From Pseudoalteromonas phenolica (lineage in GTDB: Bacteria; Pseudomonadota; Gammaproteobacteria; Enterobacterales; Alteromonadaceae), in NCBI RefSeq assembly GCF_001444405.1, contig NZ_CP013188.1, positions 930,001 through 994,000 of the forward strand: a stretch of DNA of 64,000 bases, in the 5' to 3' direction. The notes under the pieces were generated by a model. The model made no database searches. It worked only from the letters and a program-made list of their open reading frames with translations, and was not told the DNA's origin. Position numbers and translations under genes: made by a program. Below, one piece after another: positions 46,510-55,923 of the stretch (its first letter is position 1; each line of letters starts with the position of its first letter).

Positions 46510-47202
46510 ATGACTTATAACCTTTTAGCGTTAGATGCTTCAACTGAAGCGCTAAGCATTGCCATTCAATTTAATGGTCAAACAGTTAAACATTTTGAGG
46601 TTTGTCCTCAGCAACATAGCCAAAAGGTCTTGCCTTTAGTTTCTGAGTTATTAGACGAAGTTGGGTGTAAGTTACAAGATTTAGATGGCATTGTATTTGG
46701 TCGCGGACCGGGCAGTTTTACTGGTGTTCGTATTAGTGTTGCCATTGCACAGGGTCTGGCGTACGGTGCTAATTTACCGCTGGTTGGGATCTCAACATTA
46801 CAGGCAATGGCACAGCAAGCACTCGAAGAAAAAGAACTAGATTCAGTCATTACGGGAATTGATGCGAGAATGGGTGAGATTTATTTCGCTCATTATTTTA
46901 AATCTGAAACTGGACTCGCTGAATTAAACATAGATGAAAATGAAGTAGTGTGTGCGCCTGCTGATTTACCAGAGTCGATTAAAGGCTTAACTGCGGTAGG
47001 AACCGCATGGGAGCCTTATGCAGAGCAAGCCGCCGATTTAAATTTAGATGTCATCTCTGAAATTACCTTACCCGATGCCGCATACATGCTAAAAATTGCA
47101 GAAGTTGAGTTTGATAAAGGTAACACAGTTAAAGCTGCCGATGCGCAGCCGCACTATGTAAGAGATACGGTAACTTGGAAAAAACTGCCTGGCAGAGAAT
47201 AA
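46510..47202 (+). CDS. tsaB: tRNA threonylcarbamoyladenosine biosynthesis protein TsaB
   Basis: Partner of TsaD and TsaE in making the t6A modification of ANN-reading tRNAs. The 230-residue ASKHA-fold protein shows LLALDASTEALSIAI at the start, VFGRGPGSFTGVRISVAIAQGLAYG (about 62-86) and ITGIDARMGEIYFA, and lacks the TsaD metal site. The ATG lies one base after the yoaA stop region, so the two are translated together; yoaA-tsaB adjacency is common in gammaproteobacteria. Confidence 0.96.
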   Translation: MTYNLLALDASTEALSIAIQFNGQTVKHFEVCPQQHSQKVLPLVSELLDEVGCKLQDLDGIVFGRGPGSFTGVRISVAIAQGLAYGANLPLVGISTLQAMAQQALEEKELDSVITGIDARMGEIYFAHYFKSETGLAELNIDENEVVCAPADLPESIKGLTAVGTAWEPYAEQAADLNLDVISEITLPDAAYMLKIAEVEFDKGNTVKAADAQPHYVRDTVTWKKLPGRE

Positions 47203-47227
47203 TCCCCGTTATCAAGCTTAAATATTT

Positions 47228-47255
47228 AAAAGCCAGAACAGTGTTCTGGCTTTTT
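47228..47255. terminator. Bidirectional terminator between tsaB and alkaline phosphatase
   Basis: AAAAGCCAGAACA and TGTTCTGGCTTTT flank a single base, giving a strong hairpin with T-runs on both strands between two convergent genes. Confidence 0.9.
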
Positions 47256-47278
47256 ACTACTGATTATTTATCAATAAA

Positions 47279-48577
47279 TTACTTTTCGATAAAGTTAATT
47301 AGTTTTTCTGCAATTTGAGTGTTGTTTTGTGACCCGATAAATTGCTCATAGCCTTTGCCATAAGCAAAAACTTGTACATCTATCGCAGTATGACCGCTTG
47401 TTGTCCAGCCAGTATAAGTCGCTGTATTGATCACTTTGTTGATGGCTTTGTAAAGCGCTTCATCACCGTCTTGTTTTGCTTTAGAAAGTGAATCTAACGC
47501 ATCTTTACTCAGCGCTAAACTTGTATGTTGATTCCATGCGGTTTTTAAATCATCAGCTTCAAGTAGTGATTTGGTCATTGTCATTACAGACGAGTTCACT
47601 TTTTTCACTTCATCAGGTAACCAAGTGTATTTGCCATTTGCACCTAAGGTTAATCCCCCCGTAGAATGGTCGGCGGTTACAACTAACAAAGTATCAGGGT
47701 TTTGGTCAACATAGGCCTTAGCAAGTTCAATTGATTTGGCAAAGTCGTGCATTTCTTTCATCGCACATGCAATATCATTTGCGTGACCGCACCAATCAAT
47801 TTGGCTGCCTTCTAGCATGATAAAGAAACCTTTATCATTGTTTTTAGATATTAAATCTAAAGACTTAAACGTCATTTTTTCTAAGCGGTTTGGATTCTCA
47901 TCTATTGCATGCGGAAACGCTTTGTCGGCAAATAGCCCCAGAGCAGGTAATTGTTCAATTTGATTTAATTTTTGCCAATCAGACGTATATTGATAACCCG
48001 CTTTTTCAAATTCTTTAATTAAATCTCTGTCGCTGCGTTTAAAATATTGCACGCCGCCACCAAGCATTAAATCGACGGGTAGCTTTCCTGCAATTTTTAC
48101 GTCGAAATAATCATCAGCGATTTCATCATAGTTACGACGTGATTCATTATGTGCTGCAAAACTTGCTGGTGTTGCGTGATTTATTTGAGAAGTTGATACT
48201 AATCCAGTACGCATGCCTTTTTCTTTCGCCACTTGAAGCATGGTTTTTAAAGGCTTTTTGTGAGTATCGACCGCAATCGCACCATTGTAGGTTTTGATAG
48301 CTGTGCTGAGAGCTGTGGCACCAGCGGCACTATCAGTAACATAAGTATCATCGTCAGGGTAGGTGTGTGCCATACCAACGAGTATCTGGTCGAAAATAGT
48401 GGGTTCTACCAGTTTAGTATTCGGATTGTCCGAGTAATAGCGATATGCGGTGGTAAAAGCAGGACCCATACCATCACCTATCATATAGATAATATTTTTT
48501 GGTGCTTCAGCAGCCAAAGATTGATTAGCGAATGCCAATAAGCACGATGCAGTTACTGCACTCATCGCGTACTTCAT
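47279..48577 (-). CDS. Alkaline phosphatase, PhoA family, periplasmic
   Basis: Hydrolyses phosphate monoesters in the periplasm, releasing phosphate. The 432-residue precursor has a Sec signal (MKYAMSAVTASCLLAFANQSLA). Metal and catalytic motifs are present: NIIYMIGDGMGPAF, VTDSAAGATALSTAIKTYNG with the nucleophile Ser, ISTSQINHATPASFAAH-type histidine region, SQIDWCGHANDIA, VTADHSTGGLTLG, and the late TSGHTAIDVQVFAYG. Length is a little shorter than E. coli PhoA. No Pho box could be picked out upstream by eye. A phosphate symporter lies 8 kb away. Confidence 0.93.
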   Translation of the reverse strand: MKYAMSAVTASCLLAFANQSLAAEAPKNIIYMIGDGMGPAFTTAYRYYSDNPNTKLVEPTIFDQILVGMAHTYPDDDTYVTDSAAGATALSTAIKTYNGAIAVDTHKKPLKTMLQVAKEKGMRTGLVSTSQINHATPASFAAHNESRRNYDEIADDYFDVKIAGKLPVDLMLGGGVQYFKRSDRDLIKEFEKAGYQYTSDWQKLNQIEQLPALGLFADKAFPHAIDENPNRLEKMTFKSLDLISKNNDKGFFIMLEGSQIDWCGHANDIACAMKEMHDFAKSIELAKAYVDQNPDTLLVVTADHSTGGLTLGANGKYTWLPDEVKKVNSSVMTMTKSLLEADDLKTAWNQHTSLALSKDALDSLSKAKQDGDEALYKAINKVINTATYTGWTTSGHTAIDVQVFAYGKGYEQFIGSQNNTQIAEKLINFIEK

Positions 48578-48738
48578 ATGTATTCCTTATTTCTTCCCGT
48601 GTGTTCAACAAGATAAACCTTAAAATAACTATTTATTATTCGACTCAAGGCATAGCAAATGATTGTTGAATTGTTTTGCTTTTAGTTTTAAGTAAGTGGA
48701 AGATATTACCAGTTAAGCGATTAATAAATAATTAAAAT

Positions 48739-49611
48739 ATGACAAGTGACGAAAAAAATACGCTAAGTGTTTTAAAAAAACTCGGTTTATCAGGGAAAAT
48801 TGTAGGTAATGGAAAAAGTTTAGTCCTCTGTGTTCATGGCTGGCTGGATAATTGCGACAGCTTTAAACCCATGCTGAATGAGAAAGTGAATACTAAGGAC
48901 TATACTTGGCTTGCTATAGATTTACCGGGTCATGGTGAATCTAAATGGAAAAGTTCAGATGCACATTATTACTTCATAGATTACATATATGATTTAGATG
49001 TTTTAATTAATGAACTTAATTTTGAGAGAATATTCTTGATTGGCCACTCTATGGGCGCAATGATTTGTAATCTATATGCCGCTTGTTTTCCGCTTCGCAT
49101 TGCGGCATTGGCACTTATAGATGGAATTGGCATTGTAACAACAAAGCCGAGCGAAACAAAAAAACAGTTATTGAATGCTTTTAGGCAGCGAAACAAACTT
49201 ATTGAAAGCAAAGAAGCAAAATTCTTTAGTAGTTTTGAGGATGTCATCAATGCAAGGATGAAGGCTTCTGATTTAGATTATAAAAACGCTGAAATCTTAA
49301 TGAATAGAAATTCGACTGTTTTTAAATCTGGTGTAAAACTTAAAACCGACCCCAGATTAAAACAGCATTCTGGCTTTAGGTTTTCTAAAGCTCAAGCTTT
49401 GTCTTGTCTAGAAGATATTGAAACACCAACACTATTTATTAAGGCAAAGCAGGGATATCCAATGGTAGATGCTCAATTTAATTTATTTAGATCATGTTTT
49501 ATTAATTTAAAAGTCGAAGAATTGTCGGGTGGTCATCATTGTCATATGGAAAATGCAGCGCAAACTTTACAATCAATTTCATCTCATTTCGACGCATATA
49601 ATGAAACTTGA
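48739..49611 (+). CDS. Alpha/beta-fold hydrolase
   Basis: A 290-residue cytoplasmic hydrolase of unknown substrate. The oxyanion motif is CVHGWLDNCDSF, the nucleophile elbow is LIGHSMGAM (Ser about residue 105), and the catalytic His is probably in LSGGHHCHME near residue 273. WLAIDLPGHGESKW is also typical. The family resembles serine hydrolase-like proteins beside fadD in Alteromonadales; a link to lipid turnover is only suggested by the fadD gene downstream. No clear binding site precedes the ATG. Confidence 0.85.
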   Translation: MTSDEKNTLSVLKKLGLSGKIVGNGKSLVLCVHGWLDNCDSFKPMLNEKVNTKDYTWLAIDLPGHGESKWKSSDAHYYFIDYIYDLDVLINELNFERIFLIGHSMGAMICNLYAACFPLRIAALALIDGIGIVTTKPSETKKQLLNAFRQRNKLIESKEAKFFSSFEDVINARMKASDLDYKNAEILMNRNSTVFKSGVKLKTDPRLKQHSGFRFSKAQALSCLEDIETPTLFIKAKQGYPMVDAQFNLFRSCFINLKVEELSGGHHCHMENAAQTLQSISSHFDAYNET

Positions 49612-49729
49612 TTGTACATTATCGAAAAATATGGGAATATCGGTAAATTAGAGTTTTTGCTCAATTGTTAAAGTGCCTTAGATAGATTAAGGTTAATATT
49701 AAAATAAGAACGATAAACGAGGAGTTACT

Positions 49730-51382
49730 GTGGATAAAATTTGGTTAAAGCGTTACCCAAAAGGTATGCCTGAAACAATTGATCCAGAGCACTACAACTC
49801 ACTGCTTGAATTATTTGACAAAAGTTTTACAGAGTATGCGTCTTTACCTGCATACAGCAATATGTCAAAAACGATGACATATCAACAAGTTGATATTGCA
49901 ACAAAAGCAGTTGCTAGCTATCTGCAAAATACATTAGGGTTGGGCCGAGGTGATAAAGTTGCGGTAATGATGCCAAACTTATTACAAACACCGATCAGTA
50001 TTCTAGGTGTGCTCCGTGCTGGTTGCACTGTGGTTAATGTGAATCCTTTATACACAGCGCGTGAATTAGAGCACCAATTAAATGACTCTGAAGCTAAAGC
50101 AATCTTCATTCTAGCAAACTTTGCAAATACACTTGAGAGCGTGATTGATAAGACAAACGTAAAGCACATAGTACTTACTCAAATTGGCGATATGCTAGGT
50201 GGCGTAAAGAAGCATTTAGTCAACTTTGTAGTAAAACGTGTCAAGAAAATGGTCCCGCCTTTTTCATTACCAAGTGCAATTCCTTTTAATGAAGTTGTGA
50301 GCGCTGACCCAGGTGCTTACAAAGCCCCAGATATTCATAGAGATGACTTAGCATTTTTGCAATATACAGGTGGCACTACTGGTGTATCTAAAGGTGCAAT
50401 GCTCTCACATGGCAACATGGTTGGTAATTTAGAACAAGTTTCTGGCTGTTTAGATAATGTACTTGATAAAGGTAAAGAAGTTGTGATTACTGCATTGCCT
50501 CTCTATCACATTTTTGCATTAACAGCGAACTGCTTAACATTTATGAAGTATGGTGGTCATAATATTTTGATCACAAATCCTCGTGATATGGCCGGTTTTG
50601 TTAAAGAGCTAGCTAAGTATCCGTTCACGGCTATTACAGGGGTGAATACTTTATTTAATGGTCTATTGAATACACCTGGATTTTCTGATTTAGACTTTTC
50701 TAATTTGAAAATGTCTCTAGGTGGAGGAATGGCAGTACAACGTCCGGTGGCTGAAAAGTGGCAGGCCGTTACTAAGAGTAAGCTAATGGAAGGTTATGGT
50801 CTTACGGAGTGTGCACCACTTGTAACAATTTGTCCTTATGATCTCGACGGATACAATGGGTCTATCGGTCTACCTGCACCAAGTACAGAGTTAAAAATTA
50901 TTCTTGAGAATGGTGACGAAGCGCCTAAAGGTGAAGCTGGTGAACTTTGCGTAAAAGGGCCTCAGGTAATGCAAGGCTATTACAATCGCCCAGAGGCAAC
51001 AGCCGAATGTCTAAATGATGGTTGGTTTGCTACGGGTGATATCGCGACTTATGATGATGAAGGATTCTTCTATATTGTAGATCGTAAGAAAGATATGATT
51101 CTAGTTTCAGGTTTCAATGTGTTCCCTAACGAAATCGAAGAGATTGTTGCTATGCACGAGGGTGTACTTGAGGTTGCCGCAATTGGGGTACCGCATGAAG
51201 TAAGCGGAGAACAAGTCAAAGTATTTGTTGTTAAAAAAGACCCATCTCTTACAGAAAAAGATATAATAAGTCACTGTCGAGATAATTTAACCAATTATAA
51301 AGTACCTAAACTAGTAGAATTCCGAGACGAGTTACCGAAAACTAACGTCGGAAAAATTCTTAGACGTGCTTTAAAAGATTGA
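49730..51382 (+). CDS. fadD: Long-chain-fatty-acid--CoA ligase
   Basis: Activates fatty acids to acyl-CoA at the inner membrane using ATP. The 550-residue protein has the adenylate-forming motifs YTGGTTGVSKGAMLSH (P-loop), EGYGLTEC and GWFATGDIATYDDEGF, and the late Lys in KTNVGKILRRAL. The start is a GTG at 49730, supported by GAGGAG a few bases upstream. No FadR or PsrA site was identified by eye. Confidence 0.95.
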   Translation: MDKIWLKRYPKGMPETIDPEHYNSLLELFDKSFTEYASLPAYSNMSKTMTYQQVDIATKAVASYLQNTLGLGRGDKVAVMMPNLLQTPISILGVLRAGCTVVNVNPLYTARELEHQLNDSEAKAIFILANFANTLESVIDKTNVKHIVLTQIGDMLGGVKKHLVNFVVKRVKKMVPPFSLPSAIPFNEVVSADPGAYKAPDIHRDDLAFLQYTGGTTGVSKGAMLSHGNMVGNLEQVSGCLDNVLDKGKEVVITALPLYHIFALTANCLTFMKYGGHNILITNPRDMAGFVKELAKYPFTAITGVNTLFNGLLNTPGFSDLDFSNLKMSLGGGMAVQRPVAEKWQAVTKSKLMEGYGLTECAPLVTICPYDLDGYNGSIGLPAPSTELKIILENGDEAPKGEAGELCVKGPQVMQGYYNRPEATAECLNDGWFATGDIATYDDEGFFYIVDRKKDMILVSGFNVFPNEIEEIVAMHEGVLEVAAIGVPHEVSGEQVKVFVVKKDPSLTEKDIISHCRDNLTNYKVPKLVEFRDELPKTNVGKILRRALKD

Positions 51383-51383
51383 T

Positions 51384-51409
51384 AAAAACCGGCGAAAGCC
51401 GGTTTTTTT
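51384..51409 (+). terminator. Terminator of fadD
   Basis: AAAACCGGC-GAAA-GCCGGTTTT with a seven-T tail directly after the fadD stop; a GNRA-type tetraloop hairpin. Confidence 0.92.
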
Positions 51410-51433
51410 ATAACCCAAGACTTAGGAGTGAAA

Positions 51434-52561
51434 GTGCAGTACCAAGTCATTACAGAGCAACAACAACTAGATGAATTTGTAAGCGCAATTGGTGGCGCAA
51501 CAGTATTGGCTTTAGATACTGAGTTTATGCGTCGTCGTACTTTATATCCTGAAGTTGCACTAATCCAAGTTTATGATGGAGAAAATTTAGCATTAATAGA
51601 TCCATTAGCAGCTTTAGATTATTCTAATTTTTGGGAAGTTTTGAAATCAGAAGATGTACTAAAAATACTTCATTCACCTTCCGAAGATATAGAAGTTTTC
51701 AACAATTTTGCAGGCTTTGTACCAACTCCTATGTTCGATACCCAATTCGCGTTGCAATTATTAGGTGAAGGCAATTGTGTTGGTTTTGCAAATATGGTGA
51801 AACAAATCCTTGAAATAGAGATTGATAAAAGCGAATCACGGACAAATTGGTTACAGCGACCATTGACTACAAAGCAGTTAGATTATGCAGCGAGTGATGT
51901 GTTTTATTTACTGCCATGCTTCAATCATATTTATAAACAAATTTCTGAAAAGGGCTTAACAGAAATTGTGCTTGAAGAAAGCCAATTGGTCATTGAAAAG
52001 CGTTCTTACGAACTACCCGACAAGTTACTCTATCAAGATATAAAAAATGCATGGCAGCTTAAACCTAGAGACTTAGCAACTTTGCAGCTGCTTGCTCCTT
52101 GGAGAAGAAGTAAGGCAAAAGATAAAAATCTCGCTTTAAACTTTGTTTTGAAAGAGCAGAACATGGTCGAGATTGCTAAACGTCGACCAACAAACATCTC
52201 ATCTATGAGAAATATTCCTGGTGTTGAGGCAATGGAAGTTAATCGTTCTGGTAAGGAAATTTTGAAATTAGTAGAACAAGCTAAATCTGTTGATATTGAG
52301 CAGTGTCCTGAAAAATTACTTCGTTTAATTGATTACCCACAATATAAAAAAGCGGCAAAAGACATTTCTTCTAAAATCAAGCAAGTTGCTTGTAAAACTG
52401 AAATACCCGCAGAAGTTTTCGCATCAAAAAAACAAATCAACCAATTAATAAGTTGGAAATGGAAGCATACTGACAAAAGCAGAAGTGAGTTACTCAAACC
52501 CGATTTATTAAAATCATGGCGTTGGGAGTTTTTAAAAGATGCTCTTGCTGAGTGGCAATAG
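51434..52561 (+). CDS. rnd: Ribonuclease D
   Basis: 3'-5' exoribonuclease that trims tRNA precursors. The 375-residue protein has DEDDy motifs: VLALDTEFMRRRTLYP, ILHSPSEDIEVFNN and QLDYAASDVFYLLP with the Tyr, followed by an HRDC domain (about 210-290). AGGAG five bases upstream favours the GTG at 51434; a GTG at 51428 is in frame too. Its gene often neighbours fadD in gammaproteobacteria, as here. Confidence 0.95.
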   Translation: MQYQVITEQQQLDEFVSAIGGATVLALDTEFMRRRTLYPEVALIQVYDGENLALIDPLAALDYSNFWEVLKSEDVLKILHSPSEDIEVFNNFAGFVPTPMFDTQFALQLLGEGNCVGFANMVKQILEIEIDKSESRTNWLQRPLTTKQLDYAASDVFYLLPCFNHIYKQISEKGLTEIVLEESQLVIEKRSYELPDKLLYQDIKNAWQLKPRDLATLQLLAPWRRSKAKDKNLALNFVLKEQNMVEIAKRRPTNISSMRNIPGVEAMEVNRSGKEILKLVEQAKSVDIEQCPEKLLRLIDYPQYKKAAKDISSKIKQVACKTEIPAEVFASKKQINQLISWKWKHTDKSRSELLKPDLLKSWRWEFLKDALAEWQ

Positions 52562-52581
52562 TTATATAAAAATTTTGAATT

Positions 52582-52612
52582 AAAAAAGCCTAGGCAATGC
52601 CTAGGCTTTTTT
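52582..52612. terminator. Bidirectional terminator between rnd and minE
   Basis: AAAAAAGCCTAGGC-AAT-GCCTAGGCTTTTTT, a perfect 14-base stem with T-runs on both strands, ends two bases before the minE stop. Confidence 0.93.
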
Positions 52613-52613
52613 A

Positions 52614-52877
52614 TTAAGATTTTTCATCATCTGGCAGGGTAACATTGAGTTCTAGTACTGCCAGATCATCCTCATTTTGTTCAAATTGGACATTAACTGC
52701 ATCAGAGTCTACCTTCACGTACTTTCTGATGACATCTAAGATATCTTGTTTTAATTGTGGTAAGTAATCAGGCGTACCGCGTTTAGATCGCTCATGAGCA
52801 ACGATAATTTGAAGGCGCTCTTTAGCTAGCGATGCGCTTGATTTCTTTTCTGATCGAAAATAATCGAGTAATGACAT
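52614..52877 (-). CDS. minE: Cell division topological specificity factor MinE
   Basis: Stimulates MinD ATPase and drives pole-to-pole oscillation, keeping the division site at mid-cell. The 87-residue protein begins MSLLDYFRSEKKSSASLAKE, the membrane-targeting helix, then RLQIIVAHERSKRGTPDYLP, the MinD-contact region. The ATG at 52877 follows GGAGGA by five bases; it starts just after the minD stop. Confidence 0.97.
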   Translation of the reverse strand: MSLLDYFRSEKKSSASLAKERLQIIVAHERSKRGTPDYLPQLKQDILDVIRKYVKVDSDAVNVQFEQNEDDLAVLELNVTLPDDEKS

Positions 52878-52878
52878 T

Positions 52879-53688
52879 CTATCCTCCAAATATGCGTTTG
52901 AATAAGCCTTTCTTTTCTACTTGTAAAAACCGGAAATCAACAACTTCGCCAAGTAGACGGTTTATCGCATCAGCATATGCTTGACCAGCATCTGATTCAT
53001 TATCAAGGATAACAGGCTGTCCAGAGTTTGACGCATTTAATACAGCGGTTGACTCTGGGATTACACCTAATAAATCAATTGCAAGTATTTCTTGTACGTC
53101 TTCTACAGACAACATTTCACCCGAATTTACACGCTCTGGGTTGTAACGTGTAAGTAGCAGGTGCTCTTTAACAGGCTCAAGGCCTTGTTCAGCTCGTCGT
53201 GACTTACTTTGTAAAATGCCTAAGATACGGTCTGAATCTCGTACAGATGACACCTCAGGGTTTGTAGTTACAATCGCTTCGTCAGCAAAATAAAGTGCCA
53301 TCATTGCACCTGCTTCGATACCTGCAGGCGAGTCGCAAACAATGTAATCAAATTCTTCTTTCAACTCATTTAAGACTTTTTCGACACCTTCTTTCGTTAA
53401 AGCATCTTTGTCACGTGTTTGAGACGCAGGAAGTATGTAAAGTTTTTCAACTCGTTTATCCTTAATTAGTGCTTGATTAAGGTTAGCTTCACCGTTAATA
53501 ACATTTACAAAGTCATAAACAACTCTGCGTTCACACCCCATAATTAAGTCGAGATTTCTAAGGCCAATATCAAAGTCAATAATGGCTGTTTTGTATCCTT
53601 TAAGCGCAAGACCTGTACCAATTGCAGCGCTAGAGGTAGTTTTACCTACACCACCTTTACCTGAAGTTACGACAATAATTTTTGCCAT
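52879..53688 (-). CDS. minD: Septum site-determining ATPase MinD
   Basis: Membrane-associated ATPase that recruits MinC and MinE. The 269-residue protein has the deviant Walker A SGKGGVGKTTSSAAIG (residues about 9-24), AIIDFDIGLRNLDLIMG, and a C-terminal amphipathic membrane helix ending GLFKRIFGG. Middle gene of minCDE, five bases after minC. Confidence 0.98.
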   Translation of the reverse strand: MAKIIVVTSGKGGVGKTTSSAAIGTGLALKGYKTAIIDFDIGLRNLDLIMGCERRVVYDFVNVINGEANLNQALIKDKRVEKLYILPASQTRDKDALTKEGVEKVLNELKEEFDYIVCDSPAGIEAGAMMALYFADEAIVTTNPEVSSVRDSDRILGILQSKSRRAEQGLEPVKEHLLLTRYNPERVNSGEMLSVEDVQEILAIDLLGVIPESTAVLNASNSGQPVILDNESDAGQAYADAINRLLGEVVDFRFLQVEKKGLFKRIFGG

Positions 53689-53693
53689 CTGAA

Positions 53694-54392
53694 TTATCCT
53701 TTGACCAAAGCTGTTATTTCTAAAGATTCGTTACGTTGTGTAATTTGTGCTGGCTGCTCCCAGTATTCACCTTGAAGTGATTCACTTAACCAATAGCTAC
53801 CATTGATTGAAACTAGCTCAGCTTTTAATTGTTGACAATAAATTGCCGCGTCTTGAGCACCTGAGGCGCCAGCTATTGCACGTCCTCTTAAAGTACCATA
53901 AATATGGATGTTACCATCGGAAATGACTTCAGCACCGTGACTTACCGCACCTAAAACAATTAAATCTCTACCTTTTGCATAAATTTGTTGCCCAGAACGC
54001 ACCGTTGTTTGAATGACTTGCGGTGGAAGATAAACCTCTTTTTCTACAACTTCAGTTGAATTGTTGTGCTTAGGTTTTTGTATATCTTGGCTGTAATTCA
54101 GCACAGATAAACCAACTTCTTTTGCAGCAACATTTTGCTGATCTGAGCCATTACAAACACCAACAGGGTTAAGTTGTAATGCAGACAAGGAATCTTTTAA
54201 TTCTGTAAAATTAACTTGCTCTTCTTGAACTTGAGCTAGATTTACGACAATTGGTGCGCCTTCAAAGAACTTTGGGGCTTGAGATATTTTTTCATCCAGC
54301 TCTTTGCGTAATTGAGCTAAATCGATAGTAAATAGATGTAATACAGAAAGAGTAAAAAGGTTGCCTTTTAACTCGAATGTTTGTTCAGACAT
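53694..54392 (-). CDS. minC: Septum site-determining protein MinC
   Basis: Inhibits FtsZ assembly when bound to MinD at the membrane. The 232 residues include the N-terminal FtsZ-antagonist domain (about 1-110), a linker, and a C-terminal beta-helix domain with TVRSGQQIYAKGRDLIVLGAVSHGAEVISDGNIHIYGTLRGRA-type repeats (signature GAEVISDGNIHIYG). First gene of the operon, divergent from ycgL. Confidence 0.96.
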   Translation of the reverse strand: MSEQTFELKGNLFTLSVLHLFTIDLAQLRKELDEKISQAPKFFEGAPIVVNLAQVQEEQVNFTELKDSLSALQLNPVGVCNGSDQQNVAAKEVGLSVLNYSQDIQKPKHNNSTEVVEKEVYLPPQVIQTTVRSGQQIYAKGRDLIVLGAVSHGAEVISDGNIHIYGTLRGRAIAGASGAQDAAIYCQQLKAELVSINGSYWLSESLQGEYWEQPAQITQRNESLEITALVKG

Positions 54393-54559
54393 ATTACGCA
54401 GTTCTTATAATTATCCAGTTTATAAAATTAGAAAGAGTCAGCGCAAAGGTAATGATGAATGCAGCTTGAGTGTATGCCATTACTCGCTAAACTTTCCAAT
54501 TATATTTTTAGTCATGTTATAGTGCTGTCAAGATATAAGCAAGAATTTATAGGGTTATA

Positions 54560-54841
54560 ATGCTTACTGCGGTCTACAAAAGCTCAAAAAGAGCAGATAC
54601 TTATCTTTTTATAGAAAAACGAGATGATTTTAGCAAAATTCCTGAACCTCTTATGGGTATGTTTGGCACACCAATTTACGTCATGATGTTCGATTTAGCT
54701 AAGAGAGAACGCTTAGGTGTAGCTGATATCAATCTTGTTCAGTCTGAGTTAACTGAAAAAGGGTTTTATTTACAATTACCACCAAAAGAAGACAATCTTT
54801 TAGATGAATTAAAAAAACAAAACGGAGTAGATAGTGTCTAA
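54560..54841 (+). CDS. ycgL: YcgL-domain protein
   Basis: A 93-residue cytoplasmic protein of the YcgL (DUF709) family. VYKSSKRADTYLFIEKRDDF, PEPLMGMFGTPIYVMMFDL and GFYLQLPPKE are family signatures. Function unknown. As in E. coli it lies divergent from minC, and its gene overlaps the transglycosylase gene by eight bases. Confidence 0.92.
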   Translation: MLTAVYKSSKRADTYLFIEKRDDFSKIPEPLMGMFGTPIYVMMFDLAKRERLGVADINLVQSELTEKGFYLQLPPKEDNLLDELKKQNGVDSV

Positions 54842-55850
54842 ATTCTTTCTTCCTGTATTAATTGCTTCAAGTCTTTCGTTTTCAGCATTTGCAAATACAC
54901 AAGCAAAATTCGATGAGTATGTTTCAAAGTTAAAAGTTGAGGCACTTGAGAAAGGTTATAGTCAAACCTTAATTGATGAGGCTTTTGCAACTGTCAAATT
55001 CAAAAAGAAAGTCATTAAAGCGGATAAAAACCAGCCCGAAGTGGTTGAAACCTTAGAGACATACCTACCTAAACGAGTACCGCAATGGAAAGTTGATAGA
55101 GCGAGAAGTCTTTATGCAAAACATAAACCTGTTCTTGAAAAAATAGCGAATGAATATGGTGTACAAGCAAGATTCATCGTCGCTCTATGGGGTCTTGAAA
55201 GTAATTTTGGTCGTATTCAAGGCGGTCACCCAGTGATCAGCTCAGTGGTGACATTAGCATTTGATGGTAGACGAGAAGCTCTATATAAGCGTCAACTTTG
55301 GGCTGCACTAGATATTTTAAAAGATGGCCATATCAGCTTGGATAAATTCAAAGGATCTTGGGCCGGTGCTATGGGTCAAACGCAATTTATGCCTACCTCT
55401 TTTAATGCGTATGCAGTTGATTACGACGGCGATGGTCGAAAAGATATATGGACGACTGAAGTAGATGCTTTTGCTTCTATTGCAAATTATTTAAAACAAG
55501 CTGGTTGGAATGACAACCTTACTTGGGGACGCCAGATTAAGTTACCTGAAAATTTTGACCACAAATACGTTTTGAAGCGTGGCACTAAAACACGTAAGCA
55601 GTGGTTGGAATATTGGAAGGATTCAGAGCGTTCGTTAGACGCATGGCAAACACTTGGGTTGAGAAGAACAGATGGCTCAGATTTGCCTAAAGTAGATATA
55701 ACAGCAGCATTGGTTATGCCTGATGATATCAATGGGCGCATGTACCTAGCCTATGATAACTACAAAGCTTTAATGCATTGGAATCGTTCTTACTATTTTG
55801 CAACAAGCGTTGGTTATCTATCAGATAGAATAGGGTACCCGAAAATCTAG
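54834..55850 (+). CDS. Lytic murein transglycosylase, MltB family
   Basis: Cleaves peptidoglycan glycan strands, forming anhydromuramic ends. The 338-residue precursor begins with a Sec signal (MSKFFLPVLIASSLSFSAFA) without a lipobox Cys, so it is soluble periplasmic. The catalytic Glu is in FIVALWGLESNFGRIQGG (about 122), followed by GSWAGAMGQTQFMPTSFNAYAVDYDGDGR-type family sequence. The GTG at 54834 lies six bases after CGGAG and overlaps ycgL. Confidence 0.92.
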   Translation: MSKFFLPVLIASSLSFSAFANTQAKFDEYVSKLKVEALEKGYSQTLIDEAFATVKFKKKVIKADKNQPEVVETLETYLPKRVPQWKVDRARSLYAKHKPVLEKIANEYGVQARFIVALWGLESNFGRIQGGHPVISSVVTLAFDGRREALYKRQLWAALDILKDGHISLDKFKGSWAGAMGQTQFMPTSFNAYAVDYDGDGRKDIWTTEVDAFASIANYLKQAGWNDNLTWGRQIKLPENFDHKYVLKRGTKTRKQWLEYWKDSERSLDAWQTLGLRRTDGSDLPKVDITAALVMPDDINGRMYLAYDNYKALMHWNRSYYFATSVGYLSDRIGYPKI

Positions 55851-55864
55851 TACTATTTTGTTAT

Positions 55865-55894
55865 AAAAAAGGCAGCTTCAATGCTGCCTTTTTT
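55865..55894. terminator. Bidirectional terminator after the transglycosylase gene
   Basis: AAAAAAGGCAGC-TTCAAT-GCTGCCTTTTTT, a 12-base stem with T-runs on both strands between convergent genes. Confidence 0.92.
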
Positions 55895-55923
55895 GATTGG
55901 GCATAATGCCTGCAAGTGTGAAA